A stretch of DNA of 64,000 nucleotides from DATGMS01 sp035303945 (lineage in GTDB: Bacteria > Bacteroidota > Bacteroidia > Cytophagales > Cyclobacteriaceae): assembly GCA_035303945.1 (NCBI GenBank), contig DATGQZ010000050.1, positions 1 to 64,000 on the forward strand, written 5' to 3'. Every line of letters begins with the position of its first letter. Position 1 is the first letter of the stretch. Shown here piece by piece: positions 45,416 to 53,204 of the stretch. A program made the translations under genes and the position numbers. The notes under the pieces are model-generated. The model did not search any database. It was given only the letters and a program-made list of their open reading frames with translations, and was not told the origin of the DNA.

Positions 45416-45749
45416 ACAGCCACCCCAGAGCACCCTGCTCATCATCTTCTATTAGTAACAGTTGATCTAACCCAAGTATATGGAAGACATTCTTGACTTT
45501 ACTGCTCAGTCCATAAATTGCAAATTTTACGCCGCTGTCTTCAAAATCTTCCAAATAAGACATGAAGACACCCAATCCCGCGGAGGAGATGTACTCCAAA
45601 GAAGATCCGTCTATCAATATCTTTTTTATTTTTTCTGCCATAAGCTGCTGGATCGCCAGGTCAAGTTCCACAGAGTTACTTGCATCCACCTCTCCTTCCA
45701 ATCTTAACGTAACGTGCTCATCAGCTTTGGTTTTCTCGATTTTTAACAT
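45405..45749 (-). CDS. STAS-domain anti-anti-sigma factor (RsbV/SpoIIAA-like)
   Basis: The 114-residue protein is a single STAS domain with VTLRLEGEVDASNSVELDLAI, KILIDGSSLEYISSAGLGVFM and VKNVFHILGLDQLL. S56 in ISSAGLG lies at the position phosphorylated by the kinase in RsbV. In the unphosphorylated form such proteins sequester the kinase and release its target. The gene sits between the PP2C phosphatase (30 nt upstream) and the kinase (11-nt overlap), completing a standard partner-switching module. Confidence 0.9.
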   Translation of the reverse strand: MLKIEKTKADEHVTLRLEGEVDASNSVELDLAIQQLMAEKIKKILIDGSSLEYISSAGLGVFMSYLEDFEDSGVKFAIYGLSSKVKNVFHILGLDQLLLIEDDEQGALGWLYER

Positions 45750-45779
45750 ATATCTTATACGCTCTGTTCTATTTAATGT

Positions 45780-47843
45780 TTATTTTAGGAATTTAACCAC
45801 TACCATGGAGTAGTCGTCATCAGGCAAGGTGCTGGTCCCGACAAATTCATACACGGCTTGGATAAGACGCTCTTTGATCTCTTCAACTTTCAGTTCATGA
45901 AACTCGTCCAATGCTTGGCGCAAGCGGTCAAAGCCAAACTCTAGACCTTCGTGGTTTTTGGCTTCAACAATTCCATCCGTATAGAGTAACATCACATCAC
46001 CCGCTTGATACTTCAGACTTTTCTCTTGAATATAATTTCGGAATTTGTCGTTTCGCAAAACCCCTAGGCCCATTCCTCTTACTTCTAAATACTCACTTTC
46101 ACCTTTTGATACACTATGATATAAGGTGGGACAATGACCGGCCCGGGAATACACAATGCTCCGGTCAGAAGTATTGATATGGTAATACGTAGTGGTGATG
46201 AAATGGTTTCTTTCTAGGCAGTGGCTCAACGCGTTATTGGCCTTTGCCAGGAATTCAGTCGGACTTAGCTCCAGTTGCACCAAGCTGTGAAAAACACCCT
46301 TCATCTGAGACATATTGAATGCCGCAGAAGTACCTTTGCCAGACACATCGCCAATGATCAAGGCGAAATTGTCTTTATCAAACTGGTAGGTTTCATAGAA
46401 GTCCCCGCCGACCTCATCGGCAGCTTCGGAAAATCCCGTTATATCGAAACAGCTGTTGTGGTGAAGTTTTGATGGCAAAAGACTCCTTTGTACCCGTTGA
46501 GCGATTTCAAGTTCCTCCTTATAGCGTTCGTTTTTGATGGCTTCATTGAGCAAGCGGTGGTTTTCTACAGATATTGTCGCCTGTCCGACAAAAGTGGATA
46601 TGATATCAATCATCTCCTTGTTAAAGCCATCCCGTACCTCCTTTAACAAAAAGATATGCCCCATCAGGTCCTTGTTGATCTTGATCGGGAAAACAATGGC
46701 AGAATTATAGGTGTCATGGGCAAGTTTACCCAAAGCATAGTCTTTTTTCCACTGCATGCCTTCGGCAAAATAATCCGAAAAAGGTTTGCTGTTCACCATC
46801 AATTCTCTCACCTCCTTTCGCTCCTGATTACTGATGAAACGCTGATGGAGCACCTCGGTGGGAAAAGATTTGTGCTGAATTTCCATCCATGCGGCATCTA
46901 CATAGGCTGCGCTCATGCAGCTATCCATCAAAATATCCAGCACTTGGCTCTCACTTTGTCCGGGTTGTATAGAGCGGCTTAGTCGCTGAAAATTGATGGC
47001 TTCTGTGAGCTTTTGCTCAAATACAGAGGAGGTCGGTAAGTTGAACAGCGTCACCAGAAAACTGAACAGGGCATAGACAAAAACAAACCCAAAAAGTCCA
47101 AGCAAAAACAGGTTGTCAGTCAGGTTCACCAAATGGACATTGCTGTCGCTGTAGGAAATAAGTTGAATAAAAAGGTATGCCGAAGAACTCAGGATGATCA
47201 CCACAAAAAGAAGCGCTTTCCACTTGTCCTTGAAGCTGAGATAGGGAATCCATTTAAGATTGGCAGATAGAATGCTGCCAAAAATAACCAAAAAAACCAG
47301 CCCAAACATAAAGCTGTAGTTGAGCGTGTTTTGGTTGAAGAACATAAAAAACATGCTCATCAACAGCACCACTTCATAAGCCTGCCACTGCTGTACGACA
47401 ATTTTGTTTTTTTGATACAGGATCAGGTGTTTCCAAACCATGGTTGTCGTAATCAGAAAAACGGTCGTCAAGCCAAAATTGACATGGTAAAAAAAGTTCA
47501 ATAATAGGGGGTCTTTAGAGAGCCTACTGCCATCCAACAAAAGGTAAAAGAACAGAATTATAAGAGAAACTCCCGCCGCCACCAAGCCAGTAGAAGCGGC
47601 CTTCCATATCAAGCCAATAAAATTATAATGGCCATTTTTATTTATGGCATTGTTATAGAAGATGTAGAGCAGTATAAAAAAAATGATTTCGAGAGCCCAA
47701 CTGATCTCCGGCGCAATAGCGGTATGAATTTGGTTAAGTTCGCCAAATAACCTAGTTAAGTCGGTGAAAAGTAGAGCAAGCCATGCCAACACAGCTGCTA
47801 ATGCACTAATTTTGCCGATATTTAGTTTGCTAGGATTAAACAT
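45780..47843 (-). CDS. Membrane-bound PP2C (SpoIIE/RsbU-type) phosphatase with GAF domain
   Basis: The 687-residue protein has seven or eight N-terminal membrane helices (about 10-265), a GAF-like sensor domain (about 285-425) and a C-terminal PP2C/SpoIIE phosphatase domain (about 455-687). Metal-binding motifs are present: GGDFYETYQF, GDVSGKGTSAAF, LYTDGIVEAKN and the terminal DDDYSMVVV. The short linker LEIAQRVQRSLLPSKLH before the catalytic domain is typical of RsbU-like regulators. It should dephosphorylate the STAS protein encoded next to it in response to a membrane or cytoplasmic signal. It is the first gene of the module and divergent from the DUF4197 gene. Confidence 0.92.
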   Translation of the reverse strand: MFNPSKLNIGKISALAAVLAWLALLFTDLTRLFGELNQIHTAIAPEISWALEIIFFILLYIFYNNAINKNGHYNFIGLIWKAASTGLVAAGVSLIILFFYLLLDGSRLSKDPLLLNFFYHVNFGLTTVFLITTTMVWKHLILYQKNKIVVQQWQAYEVVLLMSMFFMFFNQNTLNYSFMFGLVFLVIFGSILSANLKWIPYLSFKDKWKALLFVVIILSSSAYLFIQLISYSDSNVHLVNLTDNLFLLGLFGFVFVYALFSFLVTLFNLPTSSVFEQKLTEAINFQRLSRSIQPGQSESQVLDILMDSCMSAAYVDAAWMEIQHKSFPTEVLHQRFISNQERKEVRELMVNSKPFSDYFAEGMQWKKDYALGKLAHDTYNSAIVFPIKINKDLMGHIFLLKEVRDGFNKEMIDIISTFVGQATISVENHRLLNEAIKNERYKEELEIAQRVQRSLLPSKLHHNSCFDITGFSEAADEVGGDFYETYQFDKDNFALIIGDVSGKGTSAAFNMSQMKGVFHSLVQLELSPTEFLAKANNALSHCLERNHFITTTYYHINTSDRSIVYSRAGHCPTLYHSVSKGESEYLEVRGMGLGVLRNDKFRNYIQEKSLKYQAGDVMLLYTDGIVEAKNHEGLEFGFDRLRQALDEFHELKVEEIKERLIQAVYEFVGTSTLPDDDYSMVVVKFLK

Positions 47844-47864
47844 TTACCAAAAGATGGCACAATA

Positions 47865-47877
47865 TTACATAATGTAA
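47865..47877. promoter_or_regulatory. Short palindrome in the divergent PP2C/DUF4197 promoter region
   Basis: TTACAT and ATGTAA are exact reverse complements around one central A. The site lies 22 nt upstream of the PP2C start codon and 69 nt before the DUF4197 gene. It may be a regulator site, but 6-bp arms in AT-rich DNA can arise by chance. Confidence 0.3.
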
Positions 47878-47945
47878 GCGGGATTTCCTGACAAGAAAAG
47901 ATTTCACATAGTAAAGAATTTTATCGAGAATAAACTTATTGAGAA

Positions 47946-48659
47946 ATGAAAAACTTAAACATTTTAGCCCTAGCGGGTATTTTTATTTTGCTGATCGGAT
48001 GTACTACAACAGATCTTAACAAAGTGCTGCAGGGAGCAAGTAATGCGGTTCTTTCCAATGAAGATGTAGCCAACGGCCTTAAAGAAGCTTTGGTCAAGGG
48101 TATTTCCGTAGGCGCTGAAACCGCCTCCAAAGAAGATGGTTTTTTTAGGAATGAATTGATCCGTATAGCACTTCCTGAGGAATTCAGGAAGGTGGAAGGC
48201 ACCATGAGGAAATTAGGGCTTGGTAGCGAAGTGGACAAAGTTTTATTAGCGATCAACAGGGGAGCTGAAAATGCAGCAAAAGAAGCAAAACCCATCTTTG
48301 TGAATGCCATTAAACAGCTTACCATTCAAGATGCCTTTGCCATATTAAAAGGAGAGGATGATGCAGCAACACAATTTCTTCGCAGGACCACTTCCGAACA
48401 GTTGACTAGCCTCTTTCGCCCTAAAGTACAGGAATCATTGAATCAGGTGGGGGCGACGAGATATTATGCGGATTTGGTAAAAGCCTACAATGCCATTCCT
48501 TCTACCAAAAACATTAATCCCGACCTTAATGCTTACGTCACCGAAAAAGCATTGGACGGATTGTTCACTTTAATTGCCCATGAAGAAAAAAATATCCGGG
48601 AAAATCCTTTAGAAAGAACGACAATGTTGATGAGGAGGGTGTTTGCGGCACAGGATTGA
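47946..48659 (+). CDS. DUF4197 lipoprotein
   Basis: The 237-residue protein has a signal peptide with lipobox LIGC and a DUF4197 domain over nearly all of the rest. Family features are the N-terminal GLKEALVKGISVGAE, IRIALPEEFRKVEGTMRKLGLG, AAKEAKPIFVNAIKQLTIQDAFAILKG and the C-terminal YVTEKALDGLFTLIAHEEKNIRENP. The domain is alpha-helical and its role is unknown; lipid anchoring puts it in the envelope. It is transcribed alone, divergent from the PP2C gene and ending 6 nt from the convergent DUF721 gene. Confidence 0.88.
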   Translation: MKNLNILALAGIFILLIGCTTTDLNKVLQGASNAVLSNEDVANGLKEALVKGISVGAETASKEDGFFRNELIRIALPEEFRKVEGTMRKLGLGSEVDKVLLAINRGAENAAKEAKPIFVNAIKQLTIQDAFAILKGEDDAATQFLRRTTSEQLTSLFRPKVQESLNQVGATRYYADLVKAYNAIPSTKNINPDLNAYVTEKALDGLFTLIAHEEKNIRENPLERTTMLMRRVFAAQD

Positions 48660-48665
48660 CCGTTT

Positions 48666-48980
48666 TTACATAAAGATCACATCCGCTATGGTGTCAGGCC
48701 CAAATCTCTCGGCGATCAGTTGCAGCACTTTGGATTTGTTCATCATCAATTCCTTTTTGACGGGTGCCGAGCTTATCTTCACATACAGCTTCTTATCTTT
48801 CACGAAAAGCTGAGAGGTACGCTTGGCCACCGTATTTCCCATTATTTCCCCCCATGAGCTGATCACCTTCCGCTCGTTGAAGCGGTCCTTGAGGGAATAT
48901 GCCTGCAGCAGTTCTTCAAATACATCCTTTAGTGGGGAGATATCTTTTTTTCTTCCGGAGGTGTCTTTGTATTTGTTCAT
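48666..48980 (-). CDS. DUF721 (DciA-like) protein
   Basis: The 104-residue protein matches DUF721: an N-terminal helical start with PLKDVFEELLQAY, then VISSWGEIMGNTVAKRTSQLFVKDKKLYVKISSAPVKKELMMNKSKVL. Related DciA proteins load the replicative helicase in bacteria without DnaC; in Bacteroidota this short form is often assigned the same role, but that is not certain here. hemW lies 23 nt upstream on the same strand, so the two are probably co-transcribed. Confidence 0.82.
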   Translation of the reverse strand: MNKYKDTSGRKKDISPLKDVFEELLQAYSLKDRFNERKVISSWGEIMGNTVAKRTSQLFVKDKKLYVKISSAPVKKELMMNKSKVLQLIAERFGPDTIADVIFM

Positions 48981-49003
48981 CGCTGTAAAATTAAGGCTTT
49001 TAA

Positions 49004-50128
49004 TTAATAAAAGAGTTTAAGTGCCAAGCCATCTGCCAAGAGCTTGCCGCTGGTCGTTAACACCAGCGCATGTTCTTTGACTTCTAGCCATCCCTGCTCG
49101 CGCAAATCGTCTATGACAGCGCCTTTGTCTATTAACAAATCTTTACCATATAAATTATAAATATGTCGAAGGTCTGCTCCCCACATCGTTCTTAAGGAGG
49201 TCAATAAATATTCGTTAAGAGCATCCACAGGTTCCAGGTCTTCACACTCGAAGAGCAGAGAACCCTGCTCTAATGCCTTAATATATTTTATATTATTGGA
49301 AATATTGTGTTGCCTGCTACGTCCGTTAAAGGAATGCGCGCTCGGTCCTATCCCCAAGTAAGGTATGCCCTTCCAATAATTGGTATTATGCAATGCAAAA
49401 GCACCTGGCTTACCAAAATTAGAGATCTCATATTGGAGATAACCTGCCTGTCCCAGCTGATCCTGCATCATTTCAAATTGCTCTGCAATGAAATCCTCAG
49501 ACGCAGGATTAAACTTCCCTTTTGCTGTCCACCTCCCCAAGGCTGTGTCAGGCTCTATGGTTAAGGCGTAGCTACTGATATGCCCAGGATCCAATGCTAT
49601 TGCCGTCGTCAGATCCTTCTTCCATAGCTCATGGTCAGACTGGGGAAAGCCATACATCAGATCTATGGACAACTTGCTAAAACCTGCTTGTTTGGCTTTA
49701 TCAATCGAAGCCAAGGATTCCGCCGCGTTATGGGCACGGTTGTAAAACTTCAAGACCCGGTCATCAAAGCTTTGTATTCCTATACTCAGCCGATTAACGC
49801 CCAATTGTCGGAGAGCCAACAGTTTCCCAGTATCAAGATCATCGGGATTAGCCTCCAAGGTCAACTCCCTAAGTTCCAGCTTGTAGTGACGGTGCGCCAC
49901 ATCCAAGATTTGGGAAAGTTCAGCTACTTCTAACAAAGAAGGAGTACCTCCACCAAAATAAAGGGTATGAATGACCGTGTCAGGCTCAAAATATTCTTTT
50001 TGAAGTTCCAGTTCTTTACAAATTATTTTAACCATATGGCTTTTTAAAGCTGTATGGGTACTGAAATGGAAATCACAATAATGACAGGCTTGCCTACAGA
50101 AGGGAATATGGATATAAATTCCAGCCAA
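49004..50128 (-). CDS. hemW: Radical SAM heme chaperone HemW
   Basis: The 374-residue protein starts with the HemW pattern IYIHIPFC and holds the radical SAM cluster motif C11xxxC15xxC18 followed by DFHF. YFGGGTPSLL, TLEANPDDLD, RLSIGIQSFDD and the C-terminal HemW domain (about 265-374, with LRTMWGADL) are present. HemW, long mis-named coproporphyrinogen oxidase, delivers heme to respiratory proteins. The start seems to be TTG at 50128: no ATG occurs before the conserved N-terminus. An exact TAnnTTTG element lies 23 nt upstream. Confidence 0.93.
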   Translation of the reverse strand: MAGIYIHIPFCRQACHYCDFHFSTHTALKSHMVKIICKELELQKEYFEPDTVIHTLYFGGGTPSLLEVAELSQILDVAHRHYKLELRELTLEANPDDLDTGKLLALRQLGVNRLSIGIQSFDDRVLKFYNRAHNAAESLASIDKAKQAGFSKLSIDLMYGFPQSDHELWKKDLTTAIALDPGHISSYALTIEPDTALGRWTAKGKFNPASEDFIAEQFEMMQDQLGQAGYLQYEISNFGKPGAFALHNTNYWKGIPYLGIGPSAHSFNGRSRQHNISNNIKYIKALEQGSLLFECEDLEPVDALNEYLLTSLRTMWGADLRHIYNLYGKDLLIDKGAVIDDLREQGWLEVKEHALVLTTSGKLLADGLALKLFY

Positions 50129-50150
50129 TATGAATAAGTTTGATCTTCAG

Positions 50151-50158
50151 CAAAAGTA
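50151..50158 (-). promoter_or_regulatory. Candidate -7 promoter element for hemW
   Basis: The minus strand reads TACTTTTG, an exact TAnnTTTG match, 23 nt upstream of the proposed TTG start. A -33 TTTG was not found at the usual spacing. Confidence 0.4.
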
Positions 50159-50370
50159 AGCATAAATCAGTGCTTTATCATTAACCGCCGACCCCAGGTA
50201 AACGTTTACATCCTTCTGATATAGCAGGAACATATTTTTGCAATCAAAATAAAATAGCTAAAATTCCGCAAAATCTATTAAATTATTCCAACTTACGAGA
50301 GCGGGAAGACACAAAAAATCGAAAAGCAACGTTTCACAATTGTTAATTTTTGGCGTGTTTTATAATCATA

Positions 50371-50400
50371 TCGTTAATTTTAAATTAATTTTATTAACGA
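50371..50400. promoter_or_regulatory. 8-bp inverted repeat abutting the -33 box, candidate operator
   Basis: TCGTTAAT (50371-50378) and ATTAACGA (50393-50400) are exact reverse complements separated by 14 nt. The right arm ends one base before the TTTG of the promoter at 50402, a position suited to an activator or repressor contacting RNA polymerase. Confidence 0.5.
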
Positions 50401-50401
50401 A

Positions 50402-50433
50402 TTTGTAAAATGATTTCTTCAGTTGTAATTTTG
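50402..50433 (+). promoter_or_regulatory. Bacteroidota-type promoter for the secreted-protein gene at 50544
   Basis: TTTG (50402-50405) and TAATTTTG (50426-50433) match the -33 and -7 consensus exactly with a 20-nt spacer. Transcription would start near 50440 and give a leader of about 100 nt. Confidence 0.7.
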
Positions 50434-50543
50434 AGCCACGATTGAAAGAGATCGGTCCCACCCAAAATAATTAGCCTCAACAAACACTTAGAAAATTTGT
50501 CAAGGGGTTTATCATAATTTCCAAACCTTTTAAATCTAAAACG

Positions 50544-51131
50544 ATGAGATTAATTATTGCTACACTGACAGCGCTTTGCCTTTCTATAGGCGTTAAAGCC
50601 AATCCTATTACTGCTAACGTTGACAATCCTAACATAGCGGTAGAACAAGTAGGTGATAAAAAGATTCAGCTTAAGCTATTTGAAATTCCTGAGGGAAAAG
50701 TTCTGGTAACCTTTAAAGATAAAAGCCACAGGGTCATTTTTAAAGATGTAATAGAAAGCGGAAAATTTACCAAGAAAAACTATGACCTGGCGCATCTGGC
50801 GAATGGAGATTATTCTGTTGAGATCTTCAGCAAAGACCATGGGGTATTAGAAAACTTTGATCTTTCCTTAGGAGCAGCTGCAGCAGCAGATCAGTACTTT
50901 GCCAAAACCAAAGTCATAGACGAAAACAATATTGCTTTCTTGGTTAAAACCAAAGATGAAGTGGAAAAAAAGATCAGGATCTACCATAACGGACACCTGG
51001 TTCACGAAGAGGCATTTAATGGCGACACTTTCGGCAAAGTTTTTAAGTTTGAAAGAGTGCAGTCACTAAAGGACATTTCATTTGAAATCTCCAACAGCAA
51101 GGGATTCGGCAAGTACGTCTCCGCGAAATAA
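50544..51131 (+). CDS. Secreted protein of unknown function, paralogue of the next gene
   Basis: I do not recognise the family. The 195-residue protein has a signal peptide cleaved after VKA or soon after. The rest appears to be two beta-sandwich units: about 35-105 (KKIQLKLFEIPEGKVLVTFKD, then LANGDYSVEIFS) and 115-195 (IAFLVKTKDE, IRIYHNGHLV, ISFEISNSKG). The following plus-strand gene encodes a protein of identical length with the same layout and similar strand motifs, so the pair arose by duplication. It has a clear promoter and a strong terminator of its own. The NGDYSVEI-type hairpin is common in Ig-like sorting domains, but no type IX signal is certain. Confidence 0.75.
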   Translation: MRLIIATLTALCLSIGVKANPITANVDNPNIAVEQVGDKKIQLKLFEIPEGKVLVTFKDKSHRVIFKDVIESGKFTKKNYDLAHLANGDYSVEIFSKDHGVLENFDLSLGAAAAADQYFAKTKVIDENNIAFLVKTKDEVEKKIRIYHNGHLVHEEAFNGDTFGKVFKFERVQSLKDISFEISNSKGFGKYVSAK

Positions 51132-51170
51132 CAAACGTTGTCTGTTGTAAACAGATAGCGAAAAAGTTTT

Positions 51171-51206
51171 AGAGGGTTCTCAACGATCGTTGGGAGCCCT
51201 CTTTTG
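51171..51206 (+). terminator. Terminator after the first secreted-protein gene
   Basis: Two 16-nt arms (51171-51186 and 51187-51202) pair throughout apart from two G-U pairs, with the loop taken from the central bases, and are followed by four T residues. Confidence 0.85.
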
Positions 51207-51521
51207 TATTGTTTGAGAACAAAACATGTCCGGAGCCGTACACAATACGTATCCTAATCGCAAGTAGCAGAGGTGTTTACATCTTGTTAAAAAAAATTTT
51301 TATTTATATTTTTTAAATTTTAACCTTTGAGGTAGCTGACAAAATTCAACCAACAGCGTCAATGTTAGCAAAAAACTGTTCGTTTATGTGACAAAACTGC
51401 GTTCGGGTGCATACATTCTATACAGTTTAAGGCTAAAGGACTTCTTGCCAGTTTTTTTTGGATTTGCAGCTATTTTTTTGGCCTTCTGATCCATTGCTTG
51501 AGGCCGGGTTTCATGGTACAC

Positions 51522-51551
51522 GATTCGTATAAGAGCTATCAAACACGAATC
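51522..51551 (+). promoter_or_regulatory. Inverted repeat in the leader of the second secreted-protein gene
   Basis: GATTCGT (51522-51528) and ACGAATC (51545-51551) are exact reverse complements 16 nt apart, ending 23 nt before the start codon. It could be an operator or a leader hairpin; the sequence alone does not decide. Confidence 0.35.
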
Positions 51552-51574
51552 AAAAAAACTTAAACAATAAAACC

Positions 51575-52162
51575 ATGAAAATGTTATTAACTTCCGCTTT
51601 ATTCCTTGGATTATCTTTCTTTTCCTTTGCCAAGCCAAACGATGAAACCTTAATGGAGGTAACCTCAGTTAGAACCAACCACAAAAAGGTAGTAGTAACC
51701 TTCAAGCAGCCGATGGACAAAGTCTTCATCTCTATCCTAGATGCCGAAGGCGAGTTGATTACCAAGAAGAAATACAGAACAAAAGAAGCTGTAAGCGTAC
51801 CATACAACCTGTCCAACCTTCCTGATGGGGAGTACAAGGTGAGGATAGAAACTGAAGATGAAATCGCTGTTTATGATATCAAAGCAGAGGAAAAGAAGAA
51901 GATTGAATATCCTTTGTTAGCCTACGGCAAGATGAAGGATCGTAACACAGTCAATCTATTGGTGGTAGGTTTGGAAAAACCGGGTGTCAAGGTGGATATC
52001 TACAATCACCTCAACCAAAAAATCAGTTCTGAATACATTGATCAGCCAGAAGGTTTCTCTAAAGATTATAAATTTGTTAGGTCTGCAGATGCTCAACAGG
52101 TTTACTTCCACCTAAAAGATTCCCAAGGCAGATCCAAATACGTATATCCTCAGGAAGATTGA
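51575..52162 (+). CDS. Secreted protein of unknown function, paralogue of the preceding gene
   Basis: The 195-residue protein has a signal peptide cleaved after FSFA. Like its upstream paralogue it shows two beta-rich units: about 22-105 (KKVVVTFKQPMDKVFISILD, then LPDGEYKVRIETED) and 110-195 (VNLLVVGLEKPGVKVDIYN, QVYFHLKDSQGRSKYV). Shared features include the DGEYKVRI / NGDYSVEI hairpin, the xDYKFxR / xFKFERV strand and a SKYV / GKYV end. Overall identity looks low, so the duplication is old. The function is unknown. A long hairpin terminator follows. Confidence 0.75.
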   Translation: MKMLLTSALFLGLSFFSFAKPNDETLMEVTSVRTNHKKVVVTFKQPMDKVFISILDAEGELITKKKYRTKEAVSVPYNLSNLPDGEYKVRIETEDEIAVYDIKAEEKKKIEYPLLAYGKMKDRNTVNLLVVGLEKPGVKVDIYNHLNQKISSEYIDQPEGFSKDYKFVRSADAQQVYFHLKDSQGRSKYVYPQED

Positions 52163-52183
52163 TTTTCGGTTGCAATGTAAACC

Positions 52184-52226
52184 AACGAGTAAAGGCAGGT
52201 CGTTTGACCTGCCTTTACTCGTTTTT
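52184..52226 (+). terminator. Strong terminator between convergent genes
   Basis: An 18-bp perfect stem (52184-52201 and 52206-52223) with a GTTT loop ends in a T run. It follows the second secreted-protein gene and stands just before the end of the convergent barrel gene. Confidence 0.9.
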
Positions 52227-52235
52227 CATATCTGA

Positions 52236-52829
52236 TTAAAACAATCGGATACCCAAAGAAAGAATCAATTGATTTTGACGCTGGTCGGTGGAAAATCCTG
52301 CGATGCTTTCAGAGACTTTACCCAATGGACCTTCATATTTCAAATCCAAAATCATATTGCCTACATCCACCCCTATCCCCGCTTGATAGGCAAGGTTGGA
52401 TTTTTTGTAATCCGGTAAAGTAGCATTGCTTAAATCATGACTCACATCCGAATTTAACATAAAGCTGGCTACCGGACCGGCCTGAATCCTGAATAGACCA
52501 CCTAATTTCAGCCCTACCAACACAGGGACATCTAATCGGTTGAAAGTTGCTTTATAACTCACCTCATTGCTTCCTTGACTTTCTTTAAATTCTCCCCCTG
52601 TGTTTGTATAAAGAACTTCCGGCTGTAGGTACAAGGCGTTACCCCCTAAGCGTGCGAAAAGGCCCACATGGTAGCCCATCTTACTGTCTCCTTTGGAGAA
52701 CCCATCCCCGTTTACTTCCACATTTCCTTGAGATATCCCTACTTTAGGACCAATCGAAAATTCCTGTGCACTCACAGTTCCTATTGTACAGAATGTGATT
52801 GCGATGATGAATAGCTGTTTGATGTTCAT
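52236..52829 (-). CDS. Small outer membrane beta-barrel protein
   Basis: The 197-residue protein has a signal peptide cleaved after TVSAQ and then an eight-strand-type barrel: FSIGPKVGISQGN, MGYHVGLFARLG, LYLQPEVLYTNTGGEF, FNRLDVPVLVGLKLGG, FRIQAGPVASFML and a terminal strand ending LSLGIRLF. It fits the broad PorT/OmpW-like barrel group (outer membrane protein beta-barrel domain) common in Bacteroidota. The specific role is unknown. It is transcribed alone, converging with the secreted-protein genes. Confidence 0.88.
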   Translation of the reverse strand: MNIKQLFIIAITFCTIGTVSAQEFSIGPKVGISQGNVEVNGDGFSKGDSKMGYHVGLFARLGGNALYLQPEVLYTNTGGEFKESQGSNEVSYKATFNRLDVPVLVGLKLGGLFRIQAGPVASFMLNSDVSHDLSNATLPDYKKSNLAYQAGIGVDVGNMILDLKYEGPLGKVSESIAGFSTDQRQNQLILSLGIRLF

Positions 52830-53204
52830 ATGATTTTAGGTTTAAGAAAGCTGTCGAAGACAAATACCCTGCCAGCCCAAATTCTTTATAAATGGCTGCT
52901 GAAGCAATTGTCAGCCCGACACCCCTTACCTACGCGACAAGCAAGCTGATAAAAGGGGAGCTGATACACTGCATAGGCACCACAAGCTATGTTTTGGCCG
53001 TTTCTTGCTGATGGTATTTGTTCGTAAGCAAATAACGCCTATATTTTACGATTTATTTGCCTACCGGAAGAATTTATAGTTAGAGATGGTAAATGATAAA
53101 TGAAAAATTTACTTTTGTAGGGGCTTAAATGCCGGAGTCTTCCCGACTTGAAACCATGATCAACAACAGAAAATAAATTATATAATAGTTATAAAAACGA
53201 CCAG
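52830..53204. other. Divergent intergenic region upstream of the actin-like gene
   Basis: About 375 nt without a recognisable gene. The part near 53110 contains a -7-like element for the actin-like gene. An in-frame TGA at 53157 rules out an N-terminal extension of that gene. No RNA gene was recognised. Confidence 0.6.
53110..53117 (+). promoter_or_regulatory. Candidate -7 promoter element for the actin-bactofilin operon
   Basis: TACTTTTG matches TAnnTTTG exactly and lies 87 nt before the ATG at 53205. No TTTG was found 19-21 nt upstream. Confidence 0.4.

Larger units (their letters stand above)
50129..50543. other. Divergent intergenic region between hemW and the secreted-protein pair
   Basis: About 415 nt without a gene. 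It holds a -7-like element for hemW (minus strand, 50151-50158), an inverted repeat (50371-50400) and a well-formed plus-strand promoter (50402-50433), followed by a leader of about 100 nt for the downstream gene. No tRNA or small RNA was recognised. Confidence 0.6.
51132..51574. other. Intergenic region between the two related secreted-protein genes
   Basis: About 440 nt with a terminator for the first gene (51171-51206), a small hairpin (TCTGTT and AACAGA near 51141-51155), and an inverted repeat (51522-51551) just before the second gene. A separate promoter is expected for the second gene, but no exact TAnnTTTG element was found; the nearest is TAACCTTTG near 51321. Confidence 0.55.

Noticed and set aside
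51301..51329. TAACCTTTG near 51321 as the promoter of the second secreted-protein gene
   Set aside because: It has three instead of two bases between TA and TTTG and no TTTG at the -33 position.
53100..53204. Missed N-terminal region of the actin-like gene carrying the phosphate-1 loop
   Set aside because: A TGA stands in frame at 53157 and the codons between it and the ATG encode no such motif; a frameshift would also not explain the motif at the C-terminus.
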